Of a stretch of 64,000 nucleotides of DNA, positions 36,442 through 45,833 are shown piece after piece. Made by a program: the position numbers and the translations under genes. The stretch's first letter is position 1, and each line of letters starts with the position of its first letter. The stretch is from Paenibacillus tyrphae. GTDB taxonomy: Bacteria; Bacillota; Bacilli; Paenibacillales; NBRC-103111. A model generated the notes under the pieces. It ran no database searches, had not been told where the DNA came from, and was given only the letters and a program-made list of their open reading frames with translations. The stretch covers positions 434,001-498,000 of the forward strand of contig NZ_JNVM01000006.1 in assembly GCF_000722545.1 (NCBI RefSeq). The letters run 5' to 3'.

Positions 36442-37656
36442 CTACCGCTCAACGCGGACGGGAAACTTGGCAAGAAATCCTCTCTGCCCGAGGTTTTCGC
36501 TCAAGCTCCATTGTTCGGGCAAAATCAGCCGGGAATACCGCTTCATGAACTCGGTCAAGCCGATGCTTGCTTCCATCCTCGCGAGGGGTGCACCCAGACA
36601 GAAATGCGTCCCTTTGCCGAATGACAGATGCTGCTGATTATTCGGCCGGTTCAGATCGAACTGCTCCGCTTGAACAAAATGCTCCTCATCGTGGTTGGCC
36701 GAGCCGATCCACGCGATAATCGATTCCCCTTCCTTCATTTCCGCACCGAACACATTCGTATCCTGCGCAACTCTGCGCATCATGAACTGGGCGGGCGAGC
36801 GATAGCGCAGCACTTCTTCCACCGCCTTCGGGATGAGCGATAACTCCTTCCTGAGCAGCGGGTAAGCGGCTGGCTGGTCGATTAGGAAGCAATAGAACGC
36901 ATTGGAGATCAGTCTCGTCGTCGTCTCGTTCCCGGCAAAAAGCAACCCGATACCAAAATAAATAATTTCTTCGTCGCTCAGACGCTCCCCTTCGAGCTCG
37001 GCGATCGTCAAATCCGAGATGATGTCATCCGTCGGACGGCTTCTTTTTTGCCGGATGATAGGCAGCAAGTAGTCAGCCATTTCCTTCAGCGCCTGCGTCC
37101 TTTCCTTCACGCTTTCGGCATAGGTGTCGCGGCTGCCCGGTGAGATAATTGCATCCGACCACAGCTTGAATTGCTTCCAATCGCTCGCCGGAACCCCCAA
37201 CAGCTCCGCAATAACGGTCACCGGCAGAGGAATGGCCAGATCGTAGACAAGGTCGATCGTATCCTGCTCCCGGATTTGATCCAGCCAATATTGCGCCACC
37301 GTGGCAATTCGCGGTTCCCATGTCTTAAGCGACTTTGGGGTGAACGCTTTGGCAACCAGACCCCGTCTTTTGGAATGCAGGGGAGGGTCCATTGAGGTCA
37401 GGCTTCTTTCTTCCTTACCTATAACCGGGAACGACGACAGCTTCCGGTCGTTTTTGCTTGAAAACAAATGATAATCGGACAATACCCGCTCCACGTCCCG
37501 GTATAAAAAAACATTCCACACCTTTTGCTTCGGATCGAAATAGACCGGATGGCTACTTCTCATCTCCCGATACCACGAATACGGCTCGAACCGATGCTCC
37601 TCCGTACTGAACCCGGTAATCTCATCGGGGTAAACGATCTTTTCCACAACCTCCAC
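36442..37656 (-). CDS. cytochrome P450
   Basis: A soluble bacterial P450 of about 404 residues. The heme-thiolate motif is FGKGTHFCLGAPLAR (Cys about 353), the I-helix oxygen motif is LFAGNETTT, and the ExxR pair is in EEVLRYR. The I-helix residue before Glu-Thr-Thr is Asn rather than the usual Asp/His, which may affect proton delivery. I prefer GTG 37656 with AAGGGAG eight bases upstream; the ATG at 37719 lacks a site. The substrate is unknown and no ferredoxin gene is adjacent. It is a single gene with its own terminator. Confidence 0.9.
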   Translation of the reverse strand: MEVVEKIVYPDEITGFSTEEHRFEPYSWYREMRSSHPVYFDPKQKVWNVFLYRDVERVLSDYHLFSSKNDRKLSSFPVIGKEERSLTSMDPPLHSKRRGLVAKAFTPKSLKTWEPRIATVAQYWLDQIREQDTIDLVYDLAIPLPVTVIAELLGVPASDWKQFKLWSDAIISPGSRDTYAESVKERTQALKEMADYLLPIIRQKRSRPTDDIISDLTIAELEGERLSDEEIIYFGIGLLFAGNETTTRLISNAFYCFLIDQPAAYPLLRKELSLIPKAVEEVLRYRSPAQFMMRRVAQDTNVFGAEMKEGESIIAWIGSANHDEEHFVQAEQFDLNRPNNQQHLSFGKGTHFCLGAPLARMEASIGLTEFMKRYSRLILPEQWSLSENLGQRGFLAKFPVRVER

Positions 37657-37845
37657 TTTTACCGCTCCCTTCGTTTTTTTCAAACAAAAACAACGACGGA
37701 CGAATGATGGATATGCCATGATGAAAGATGCTTTAAAACAAAAATATTAAGCAATGAAAGTTTATGCATGGATAATTATATTAAATTATGTTATATTTGT
37801 AAATGTCTTATTTGAGCGGAACCTCTCTGGAGTTTGGCGGCAAAT

Positions 37846-37872
37846 CAAAAACGCCCCGGAAAAACCGGGACG
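37846..37872 (-). terminator. rho-independent terminator after response regulator gene
   Basis: CGTCCCGG pairs with CCGGGGCG around a five-base loop on the minus strand and is followed by TTTTTG. Confidence 0.8.
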
Positions 37873-37917
37873 CTGCGTTATGAACAGTCTATGGGCTGCG
37901 ATGAGCGGAACGAATTC

Positions 37918-38766
37918 TTACTGCCTTAACACCGCGTCCTGTACGCCTTTTTCTTCCGCCATCAGCTTACGGGCACGCTCAAAATGGCTAAAGCAGCTGC
38001 GGCTTAGCGTCAAGGATTCAGGTACGCCATGCAGCAGGATTTCGTAATTGCCCGGCGTGATCAGATCGGCGCAAATTTTTTGAATATATCTCACGTTGAC
38101 CAGTTGGCTCTTGTTGCACTGGAAGAGAAGCGGCGAAGTCGCCGCATTCAGCTCCTTTAGGGTGGAGGAGGTATGAATCGTCTGCACCGAATTCGAATCC
38201 GTCCATTTGATCGAAATGTGCTTGCAGTCCTTGGAGATGTAAACAATTTTCTCCTCCTTGACATAAAGCTCCCGCTGGATGTTTCGCCCATCCAAATCAC
38301 AGATTTTTTGCTTGAAGCGGATCAAGCGTTCGTCGTTTAATTCGGCTGCGGGCGATTGCTTTCTTTTCTGCGTCAAATGCTTCTTGGCCTTCTCCAAGCT
38401 TTTCTTGAACCGTTCGGAGGTTACGGGCTTCAGCATCAGGGAGAGCGAGTCGATTTCAAAGCTTTCCTCCGCATATTTCATGTCCGTGAGCGCCGTAACC
38501 ACAATAATGCAAGGATCGTACCCCTTCGCCTTAATCAGTCGGCAAGCCTTCAGACCGGAAATATCGTCCAGGTTAATATCCGTAAGGATGAGGTCCGGCT
38601 GCAGCTCGATATACTTGTCCACCAGCTTGCTTCCCGACGACACCGTATCGACGACGATGAGATGATGTTCTTCGGCGAATCGAATTAAAAGCTGCTTTTG
38701 TGCAAAATCGTCTTCCGCAATTAAAGCGGTCAGTCGTTCCCTTTGATTCAACGTTCGGTTCACCAC
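37918..38766 (-). CDS. response regulator with REC and LytTR DNA-binding domains
   Basis: A 282-residue regulator. The receiver domain has an EDD acidic pocket (residues 18-20), phospho-acceptor Asp63 in LILTDINLDD, a Thr in VVTALTD and the conserved Lys in MLKPVT. A linker leads to a LytTR domain (about residues 165-270), whose beta-fold binds direct repeats in DNA. LytTR regulators usually control extracellular factors, peptides or cell-wall genes. The GTG start overlaps an AAGGTGG site, so a TTG at 38751 is also possible. The kinase gene is 24 nt upstream. Confidence 0.9.
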   Translation of the reverse strand: MVNRTLNQRERLTALIAEDDFAQKQLLIRFAEEHHLIVVDTVSSGSKLVDKYIELQPDLILTDINLDDISGLKACRLIKAKGYDPCIIVVTALTDMKYAEESFEIDSLSLMLKPVTSERFKKSLEKAKKHLTQKRKQSPAAELNDERLIRFKQKICDLDGRNIQRELYVKEEKIVYISKDCKHISIKWTDSNSVQTIHTSSTLKELNAATSPLLFQCNKSQLVNVRYIQKICADLITPGNYEILLHGVPESLTLSRSCFSHFERARKLMAEEKGVQDAVLRQ

Positions 38767-38790
38767 CTTATGGATCGTTCATTGGATTGT

Positions 38791-40494
38791 CTAAATGTGG
38801 ATTTTGAACATAAACGTAGCGCCAGCGCTTTCAAAATCTTCTACCCAAAGCTGCCCCTTATATTTTTGCACCAGCTCTTTGACCACTTGCAAGCCTAAGC
38901 CTTCGTGCTTGAGTTTCGTAGAATAACCCGCGCTTAGAAGCCCGGGCAGCTCCTCATCGCCGATCCGCCTCCCGCGATTGGATACTTTGAAATACAGCAA
39001 ACGCCCTGCGGTCCAAGCGGACACTTGAACTAGGCGCTGCTCCGCTGGCAGCTTCACGGTCTCGTCAAACGCATTGGATATTAGATTGGTTGCGATGCGA
39101 ATCAAATCGAGCGATTTCTCCCCGTTCAGCTTCAGATCGCCCGTTACGGCGATGTCGTGCTCCAGCTTCACCTTTTGCTTGATCGCACTGCTGAAAGCGA
39201 ATTGTACGATGGCTGACAGCGTCGGATGCCGGATCACAACGACATCTTGAATTTCAACCACTTCCTTCACCCATGCTTGCGTTACTTTCTCCAGCTCGTC
39301 GTATTCTTTCTTTTGCACATGAGCATGAATCGCGTTGACAATATTGCCGACATCGTGATTTAGCCCCCGGATGGCCGTAAATAAGCTGTTCATATTTTCA
39401 AGATATATTTTCTCGGCGGAAATAACAGCCGCTGCAAGCTTGCTTCTCCGGATCAAGACCAGCACGAAAGCACCAAGCATCAGAAAGGACACGACGCTGA
39501 TCGTCAGAAGCCGCTCCGATTGCCGGTCAAGCTCGTTCTGAATATAGCTGTAATCCGAGACAAGGCCGACCACTAAGGGCACCCCGGTTTCGATAGGCAC
39601 AAAACTTTTAATCACGTCGCTGCCTTGAACGCTTGCCTGATAGCTGATCGTCTTTTTTTCCCGGTGTGCCTGTCCGACCATCTCCACATCATCGCTCGAC
39701 CGCATGGTATACTGCCCAAAATAGATCTGACGTTTCGGATAAGGAATAATCAACCGATTATTTTGCTTGACTTCATAAATTCCTTTTCCGATACGCTCGG
39801 CATTGAAGCCTGTGATTTCGATCAGGAACGGTTTTTCTTTCTGCAGACGCTCGATCATGTCCATGTAAGAAGCCAAGGTCACATATTCCTCCATATCCTC
39901 CTGTCTGTAGTACGGGTTGATCATATAGTCGGTCTGGCCATCATGATAGTATCCGAATTTATGGAGCACGGTCGGGTCCGAGGATGAAACGTCCACCGGT
40001 CCGGACCAATAATGGGGAAGCTTATAGCCTTCGGAAATCGATACATTCTTACCGTCCAGCAGTTGGTTGAAGGCGAGAAACCAAAAATCGGCAAATTGTT
40101 TGGAAGATATGTTCCGTTGGGTGGGATTGGAGGAGCGCATGGCTACGATATCGTCTCCCTTACGCTGAAATAACGTAATATCCGACACGCGCAGCTCCTT
40201 GCTTAGTTCCGTCAACTCCTTATTGCTCACCTGTTCCAAGCGCGGGGGCAGCTTGCTTTGCGCGAGCATGGCCGCCAGACGCAAATTTTGCGCCAGCAGC
40301 TTTTCGGCATAGTCGACGGACCGCTGAGAATGCTCCAAATAGATTTTGATACTGCTCGAGATACTTTCCACTTCATTATAGTGATTGTTCATCAGCATCT
40401 GTTTCGTCGTATAATAGTAAATGACGTTGCTCAAAGCGAGCAGACACGTTACAGGCACGACAAACCACAAAATAAAGGACGTCCGAAGCTTCAT
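38791..40494 (-). CDS. sensor histidine kinase (Spo0B-type phosphotransfer, GHKL ATPase)
   Basis: A 567-residue membrane kinase. A first helix (residues 8-30) and a second helix (about 325-345) bracket an extracytoplasmic sensor of nearly 300 residues. The phospho-acceptor is in the LNHDVGN motif, typical of the Spo0B-like/AgrC-type kinases that pair with LytTR regulators. The ATPase N box NLISNAFDE and G boxes GLGLQVVKE are present. The signal is unknown. GGGAGAGG precedes the ATG. The regulator gene follows 24 nt later, an evident two-component operon. Confidence 0.9.
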   Translation of the reverse strand: MKLRTSFILWFVVPVTCLLALSNVIYYYTTKQMLMNNHYNEVESISSSIKIYLEHSQRSVDYAEKLLAQNLRLAAMLAQSKLPPRLEQVSNKELTELSKELRVSDITLFQRKGDDIVAMRSSNPTQRNISSKQFADFWFLAFNQLLDGKNVSISEGYKLPHYWSGPVDVSSSDPTVLHKFGYYHDGQTDYMINPYYRQEDMEEYVTLASYMDMIERLQKEKPFLIEITGFNAERIGKGIYEVKQNNRLIIPYPKRQIYFGQYTMRSSDDVEMVGQAHREKKTISYQASVQGSDVIKSFVPIETGVPLVVGLVSDYSYIQNELDRQSERLLTISVVSFLMLGAFVLVLIRRSKLAAAVISAEKIYLENMNSLFTAIRGLNHDVGNIVNAIHAHVQKKEYDELEKVTQAWVKEVVEIQDVVVIRHPTLSAIVQFAFSSAIKQKVKLEHDIAVTGDLKLNGEKSLDLIRIATNLISNAFDETVKLPAEQRLVQVSAWTAGRLLYFKVSNRGRRIGDEELPGLLSAGYSTKLKHEGLGLQVVKELVQKYKGQLWVEDFESAGATFMFKIHI

Positions 40495-40732
40495 GTTTAT
40501 TCCTCTCCCTGCCGATGTAGTGCGGCCAACGTTCTAACAGAAACAAGAAGGCAATACACATGATTACCGTTTCGTTCTAATATTTTCCTTAACTTACATA
40601 ATAAACGCTTTATTACCGGCGTTCAATAACGAAGTTTTCCAATCGGCGGACGGCCCGGGCGAATTTTTCGTTCCGCATTCGATTGTGTTATCATGAAATA
40701 GATTGAAATTTGTCCAAGGAGGGAATTTGAAC

Positions 40733-41563
40733 ATGACCGCGATTCAGCGAAACGACACTACGGTGTTGAACAATGGCGTCCACATGCCATGGCTCGGACT
40801 GGGCGTCTGGAAAACCAAGGAAGGCGACGAGGTCGTCCAAGCCGTGCAGCATGCGCTGGAAGCCGGTTACCGCTCCATCGATACGGCTGCCGTCTACGGC
40901 AACGAAGCCGGGGTAGGCCAAGCGATTCAAGCCAGCGGCATTCCGCGCGACCAGTTGTTCGTCACGACGAAAGTATGGAACGCGGATCAAGGCTATGACA
41001 GCACGCTTCGGGCTTTCGAGGAAAGCCGGCGGAAGCTGCAGCTCGAGGTCATCGACCTGTACCTCATTCACTGGCCGGTGAAGGGCAAATATAAGGAAAC
41101 TTGGAAGGCGCTCGAAAAGCTGTATAAGGACGGACTCGTCCGGGCGATCGGCGTCAGCAATTTCAAAGTGCACCATCTGGAGGATCTGCTGCAGGATAGC
41201 GAAATCGTTCCTGCGGTGAACCAAGTCGAGTTCCATCCGCTTTTGATTCAACAGGAGCTGCGGACGTTCTGCAAGGAGCACAAGATCCAGCTCGAAGCTT
41301 GGAGCCCGCTGATGCAGGGCAATCTCGATCTGCCGCTGCTGAGCGAGCTTGCGAACAAATACGGTAAAACGCCGGCGCAGATCATTCTCCGTTGGGATTT
41401 GCAGCACGGGGTGGTCACCATTCCGAAGTCCATTCGCGAAAGCCGCATCCGCGAGAATATCGACGTCTTCGACTTCACTTTGTCCGACGAGGATATGGCG
41501 CGTCTGGACAGCCTGAACCAAGACCGTCGCTTCGGTCCGGACCCGGATCATATTGATTTTTAG
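40733..41563 (+). CDS. aldo/keto reductase
   Basis: A 276-residue NADPH-dependent TIM-barrel reductase. The catalytic tetrad is visible: Asp in YRSIDTAAVYGNE (with the Tyr), Lys in FVTTKVW and His in YLIHWPVKG. The PKSIRESRIREN motif binds the cofactor phosphate. The length and the GLGVWK opening match YvgN/YtbE-type enzymes that reduce methylglyoxal and other aldehydes. AAGGAGGG lies ten bases upstream of ATG 40733. A terminator follows directly. Confidence 0.93.
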   Translation: MTAIQRNDTTVLNNGVHMPWLGLGVWKTKEGDEVVQAVQHALEAGYRSIDTAAVYGNEAGVGQAIQASGIPRDQLFVTTKVWNADQGYDSTLRAFEESRRKLQLEVIDLYLIHWPVKGKYKETWKALEKLYKDGLVRAIGVSNFKVHHLEDLLQDSEIVPAVNQVEFHPLLIQQELRTFCKEHKIQLEAWSPLMQGNLDLPLLSELANKYGKTPAQIILRWDLQHGVVTIPKSIRESRIRENIDVFDFTLSDEDMARLDSLNQDRRFGPDPDHIDF

Positions 41564-41570
41564 TTCGGGA

Positions 41571-41600
41571 AGAGCCCTTGTGAATCGAGGGCTCTTTTTT
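41571..41600 (+). terminator. rho-independent terminator after aldo/keto reductase
   Basis: AGAGCCCT pairs with AGGGCTCT, followed by six T. Confidence 0.85.
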
Positions 41601-41630
41601 GCATCCGCGTACGAAAGGAAGATGTTTGGA

Positions 41631-41798
41631 ATGGTGTCGCTATCCCCGGTACGAGACATACAAAAGCTATCTGAAACCGATATTTCCGGTCTTATTGCGC
41701 TATCCGAATCGGTCGGGTGGGATTATGCCGAGCCCGAGCTGCGAACGGTGCTCCCGCTTCCTTTCGGGCTGCATATCATCGCTCCCCAATTCCAATAA
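41631..41798 (+). pseudogene. truncated GNAT-like acetyltransferase N-terminus
   Basis: A 55-codon reading frame resembles the first alpha-beta unit of GNAT acetyltransferases: IQKLSETDISGLIALSESVG, then a WDYAEPELRTVL segment. It stops after an unrelated tail, before the acetyl-CoA-binding core. No continuation is seen in other frames. A weak AAGGAA site precedes the ATG. I read it as a gene remnant; a genuine small protein cannot be excluded. Confidence 0.55.
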
Positions 41799-41900
41799 AA
41801 AAATCCGTCACCAAACATTCGCCCACACCATAGTATGAATGGTGTGCTCCAGCCCAGTCGAAACCCAAATCAAGCGAAGTTTGAAGGAGGATAACGAGCG

Positions 41901-42359
41901 ATGTATACCAATCCGAAGAAAGCAGTACCGACTCCATACGGCGCCGGTTACCCGAGCCCCGGCCACGCCCCGATGGGGGGACATCCTACGGCGCAAGCGG
42001 TGCCGCCGATGGTTCCGGCAGGCTCGATGATTACCGCAGCAGGACAGCCGGTGCCGACGGCGGCCGCGCCGACCACCCCGGGCCAACTGCCGATGGAGCA
42101 GTCCTTCATCGAAAATATTTTGCGCCTCAATCTGGGCAAAATCGCTACGCTGTATATGACGTACGAGAACAACACCCAGTGGAACGCCAAAATTTTCAAA
42201 GGACGCCTGGAAGCCGCCGGCCGCGACCATATTATCATCAGCGATCCCAAAACCGGCATGCGCTATTTGCTGCTGATGGTCAACCTCGACTACATCACGT
42301 TTGACGAACCGCTTCAGTATACTTACCCGTACGGCGCGCATCCGATGCCGGGACGTTAA
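41901..42359 (+). CDS. gerQ: spore coat protein GerQ
   Basis: A 152-residue protein with a Pro/Gly/Ala-rich, probably disordered N-terminal 60 residues and a conserved C-terminal domain beginning QSFIENILRLNLGK, with IISDPKTGMRYLLLMVNLDYITFDEP. This is the GerQ family. In B. subtilis GerQ sits in the inner coat, is cross-linked by transglutaminase Tgl, and is needed to place the cortex lytic enzyme CwlJ. Neither tgl nor cwlJ is in this window. GAAGGAGG precedes the ATG. A CACACCAT/ATGGTGTG inverted repeat (41829-41851) lies in its upstream region. Confidence 0.92.
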   Translation: MYTNPKKAVPTPYGAGYPSPGHAPMGGHPTAQAVPPMVPAGSMITAAGQPVPTAAAPTTPGQLPMEQSFIENILRLNLGKIATLYMTYENNTQWNAKIFKGRLEAAGRDHIIISDPKTGMRYLLLMVNLDYITFDEPLQYTYPYGAHPMPGR

Positions 42360-42366
42360 GCGCATG

Positions 42367-42408
42367 AAAGACCGGGTCCTGCCAGGCGGCGGGGTCCGGT
42401 CTTTTTTT
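42367..42408 (+). terminator. rho-independent terminator after gerQ
   Basis: AAAGACCGG pairs with CCGGTCTTT, followed by a T run. Confidence 0.85.
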
Positions 42409-42426
42409 CGCGTACGAATGCGGGGA

Positions 42427-43662
42427 TTATGCGCGGGAATCCGCAACTGCGGCGCTTCTCCGCTTCAGCATCACGGCCTGGAACACAAGGTACAGCACGA
42501 ACAGCGCGAGCACCAGCCCGACACCGTAAATCGACGTCTCCACGCTTGTTCCCGCAGCGGTCGCCTGCGTATACGCCCGCACGCCTGCGAACATCAGGAC
42601 GTTCTCGAACAAGTTTTGTACGGCAATCGTTTTGCCTGCGCCGATCTTCGGGTTACCCACCTTCTGCAGCACCGAGTTTAGCGGTACGACGTAGACGCCT
42701 CCGGCGAAACCGACCGCTAGCAAAATGAACACCGTCACGTACAAATTGCCCAACATCGGGAAAACGAGAATGAGCACGACCATCACGACGCCATACACGT
42801 AGGAGTTCAGGAACTTGTGCGCCGGGACAAGTTTAGGGGCCATCAGTGCTCCGGCCATAATGCCGATCGCCGTGACCGCAATCAGCATCGAAATCTGATC
42901 GACTCCGTGAATGCCGAGGTGCAGCGGAATCCAGGAGATGACCGCCACGCGAATGACCGACGACGTCATCCAGAACGAGCTGGTGCCGATCAGGCAATAG
43001 CGGGCCGTCCGGTCCCGGAACAGCCGGGCGATGTCTTTAAAGAACAAGATCGAATCTTTGACGTAATGAATGTTCGGGTTCCCCGCGACCCGCGGAATCG
43101 ACAGTGACAAAAGCAGCGCGGTCACGTACAGCAGCATACAGGCGACAATGCATACCGTCAGCGACTGCTTCGCCAGAATGCCTCCGCCCACCGTACCGGC
43201 CAGAATGGCGATGATCGTATAGCCTTCGATCTTGGCATTCGCCTTGAGCAGATCGGAATCGAGCTGCTTCGCGTCCGTGGCGGAGCGGCTCAAAATTTCG
43301 CCGAGGATGCCGTACTTCGCCGGGCTGTACACGGCTGCGCCGATTCCGATTACGGCATAGCTTAAGGCAGGCTCGAGACCGAGCAGCAGCCCGACGATCC
43401 CGAGCGCTTTCAGCGCGTTGCCGATCAGCAGAACGACCGACTTCGGATGCTTATCCGCAAAGCTGCCGACGAACGGCGCCAGAACGACGTAAGCGAACAA
43501 AAAAGCTTGCTGCACGTTGCCAATATACGATTCGGGATAAGCCTTGGCCCGCAGCATCTCAATGATCGCGAACAAAATGGCGTTATCGGCGAACGCGCTC
43601 CAAAATTGCGAAACGAGCAGCGCATGGATCGGCTTGAGTCTGAGTTTGTTCCATACGTTCAT
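42427..43662 (-). CDS. lplT: lysophospholipid transporter LplT-like MFS protein
   Basis: A 411-residue twelve-helix MFS protein related to LplT, which flips lysophospholipids inward across the membrane so that Aas can re-acylate them. The start is ATG 43662 (MNVWNKLRLKP); reading further upstream is out of frame with the real neighbour. It overlaps the end of the aas-like gene as ATGA, so the two proteins are made together, as in proteobacterial lplT-aas. Assignment as LplT rather than another MFS rests mainly on this coupling. Confidence 0.85.
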   Translation of the reverse strand: MNVWNKLRLKPIHALLVSQFWSAFADNAILFAIIEMLRAKAYPESYIGNVQQAFLFAYVVLAPFVGSFADKHPKSVVLLIGNALKALGIVGLLLGLEPALSYAVIGIGAAVYSPAKYGILGEILSRSATDAKQLDSDLLKANAKIEGYTIIAILAGTVGGGILAKQSLTVCIVACMLLYVTALLLSLSIPRVAGNPNIHYVKDSILFFKDIARLFRDRTARYCLIGTSSFWMTSSVIRVAVISWIPLHLGIHGVDQISMLIAVTAIGIMAGALMAPKLVPAHKFLNSYVYGVVMVVLILVFPMLGNLYVTVFILLAVGFAGGVYVVPLNSVLQKVGNPKIGAGKTIAVQNLFENVLMFAGVRAYTQATAAGTSVETSIYGVGLVLALFVLYLVFQAVMLKRRSAAVADSRA

Positions 43663-45788
43663 ACGGCGTTCGCTCCTTCGTCTGCCGCCGGCTCTTCGGC
43701 CAGCTTCTTGAGTGCCACATAATCCGGCTTGCCGCTGCCCAGAATCGGCAGCTTCTCGACCCGCACCAGCTTGGACGGGGTCATGAGTTGAGAATGCCCG
43801 TGATCCTTTACGAATTGCTTGATCGTCTGAATCTGATGCTCTTCCTGGGTCACGAACAGAATGATGCGTTCGCCTTTGCGGCTGTCCGGCACGCTGACTG
43901 CAGCTACATTCGCATCCCGGTAGCAGCTTGCCGCAATCTCCTCCACTTGGTTCAAGGACACCATCTCGCCGCCGATCTTCGCGAACCGCTTCACCCGGCT
44001 CACGATCGTCACGAAGCCGTCTTCGTCGAGCTTCACCACGTCTCCGGTATCGTACCATTCAGGGCATGGCTTAAAGCCCTCTTCATGAAGCAGGTAGCCC
44101 TTCATTAAGTTCGGGCCTTGAATCAGCAGCTTGCCGCCTTCCAGCCCCGGCACCGGCTCCAGCTTATATGCGATGCCCGGGAGCAGTTGGCCGACCGTGC
44201 CTTTGCGGTGCCACATCCGGGTGTTCATCGCCACGACCGGCGACGCTTCCGTCGTGCCGTAGCCTTCCACCGGGCACACATGAAACTTGTCGACCCACAG
44301 CTGCCGGACTTCGTCCTTCAGCTTCTCGGCTCCGGCGATCACGCAGCGAAGTGATTGAAAATCGTACGGATGCGCCGCCTTGCCGTACGCCGCCAGAAAC
44401 GTCGAGGTGCCGAATAGAAATGTCGCATTTCGATCGTAGGCCAGCTCCGGAATGACTTTGTAATGGAGCGGGCTCGGGTACAGGAACACCTTCACGCCGT
44501 TCAGCACCGGAAGCACCGTCACCAGCAGCCCGAGGCTGTGGAACATCGGCATTGCGTTGAAAAAGACGTCCCGAGCGTTAATGTCCATCACCGTGCGCGT
44601 CTGCTGCATGTTCGCATACAGGTTCGCATGGTCCAGCACGACCCCTTTCGGGACGCTTTCGCTGCCGGAAGTGAAGAGCACGATCTCGGTATTCTTCACC
44701 TCCGCCTTCCGCTTGAGCAAGAAATCCGCAAAGCCGGACAGCTTATCGGTCATACGGAGCGTGTCCTTCATGTCTTCCAAATACAGCACGCGGTACTTGT
44801 GGCCGAGACTTTCGATCATCGGCGTCAGCTTTCCTTTGTCGACGAACTGTCTGGAGGTCAGAATCGTACGGACGGAAGCGGTTTCGCAGGCGATGCGCAT
44901 GTTCTTTTCCCCGGCCGAAAAGTTGAGGATCGCCGGCCGTTTGTCAAGCTTGAACAGCGCGAACAAAACAAGCAGATGGGCGGCGGAATTCGGCAGCAGG
45001 ACGGCGACGCCCGACTCGTCTTTCAGTTCGGCCGCAAGCTTTCTGGCAAATACGTAGGAAGCGGTCAGCAGCTTTTTATAAGTAAACGTCTGGTTTATAT
45101 CCTCGCACACCGGGAAATTGTACCCGTGATGCTTGGCGGCGGTCAGCAGTTCGTTGAACAGGTTGATCCCGGTCTTCACCCGGCTGCTCACCAGCTCGGC
45201 CTCCAGCTTCTTCTGGATTTGCGCCGCAGCGCGTTCCTTTTGCGATTTCATCAACTGGGTGCGGTCGTAATCTAGGGTAAACGGATCGCCGATCTGCACG
45301 GTCACCTTGGGGAACCATACCTGCCGGATTTTATGCTTCAGGTAAGAAAACTTGGACCGTTCCGGGCCGTTCAAGGCAATCGGATACAGCGTCGCACCCG
45401 TGCGGAGTGCAATGTAGCCGACGCCGCTGTATATTTTCATCAGCGAGCCGCCGCTCGCAGTATTGACGCGCCCTTCCGGGAATACGAGGAGCGGAGCCCC
45501 TTTCTGCACCGTCTTGACCATCTGCTTCACGGAGTACGGATTCATTGGATCGACGGCAATATGTTTGCGCAACCGGATCAATGGGGCGAACCTTTTGGCA
45601 ATGCGCGTGTTCACGACGAACGTGACTTCTTCCGGCAGCCGCGTAGCAAGCAGTGCCGCATCGATCAGCGACAGATGATTCGGAATCAGAATGGTCGGTT
45701 TGCGGAAATCTAGCTTTTCCAAACCGCTGAATCTCGCTTGAAATAACAGGTTGAGTACGATTCGGGCCAACCATTTTACCAATACCAT
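43659..45788 (-). CDS. aas: bifunctional acyltransferase / acyl-ACP synthetase (Aas-like)
   Basis: About 709 residues with two enzymes in one chain. Residues 1-210 are a PlsC-type glycerophospholipid acyltransferase (NHLSLID, the HX4D motif with His38, and FPEGR). Residues 225-700 are an ANL-superfamily acyl-activating domain (FTSGSESVPKG P-loop, GYGTTEASP, YDTGDVVKLDEDG, and a C-terminal GSGKPDY lysine). Together they activate fatty acids and re-acylate lysophospholipids at the membrane. I choose ATG 45788, with GGAGG eight bases upstream; ATG 45794 is too close to that site. A FapR-like box lies upstream. Confidence 0.9.
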   Translation of the reverse strand: MVLVKWLARIVLNLLFQARFSGLEKLDFRKPTILIPNHLSLIDAALLATRLPEEVTFVVNTRIAKRFAPLIRLRKHIAVDPMNPYSVKQMVKTVQKGAPLLVFPEGRVNTASGGSLMKIYSGVGYIALRTGATLYPIALNGPERSKFSYLKHKIRQVWFPKVTVQIGDPFTLDYDRTQLMKSQKERAAAQIQKKLEAELVSSRVKTGINLFNELLTAAKHHGYNFPVCEDINQTFTYKKLLTASYVFARKLAAELKDESGVAVLLPNSAAHLLVLFALFKLDKRPAILNFSAGEKNMRIACETASVRTILTSRQFVDKGKLTPMIESLGHKYRVLYLEDMKDTLRMTDKLSGFADFLLKRKAEVKNTEIVLFTSGSESVPKGVVLDHANLYANMQQTRTVMDINARDVFFNAMPMFHSLGLLVTVLPVLNGVKVFLYPSPLHYKVIPELAYDRNATFLFGTSTFLAAYGKAAHPYDFQSLRCVIAGAEKLKDEVRQLWVDKFHVCPVEGYGTTEASPVVAMNTRMWHRKGTVGQLLPGIAYKLEPVPGLEGGKLLIQGPNLMKGYLLHEEGFKPCPEWYDTGDVVKLDEDGFVTIVSRVKRFAKIGGEMVSLNQVEEIAASCYRDANVAAVSVPDSRKGERIILFVTQEEHQIQTIKQFVKDHGHSQLMTPSKLVRVEKLPILGSGKPDYVALKKLAEEPAADEGANAV

Positions 45789-45833
45789 AGCCATTCCCTC
45801 CGTCGGTGCTTTATGTTTTTTTGCGATTAGTTC

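Noticed and set aside
43663..44058. N-terminal extension of the LplT-like frame upstream of ATG 43662
   Set aside because: The extra 130 residues are Arg/Gly-rich shadow of the aas gene; ATG 43662 gives the normal MFS length and an ATGA overlap.
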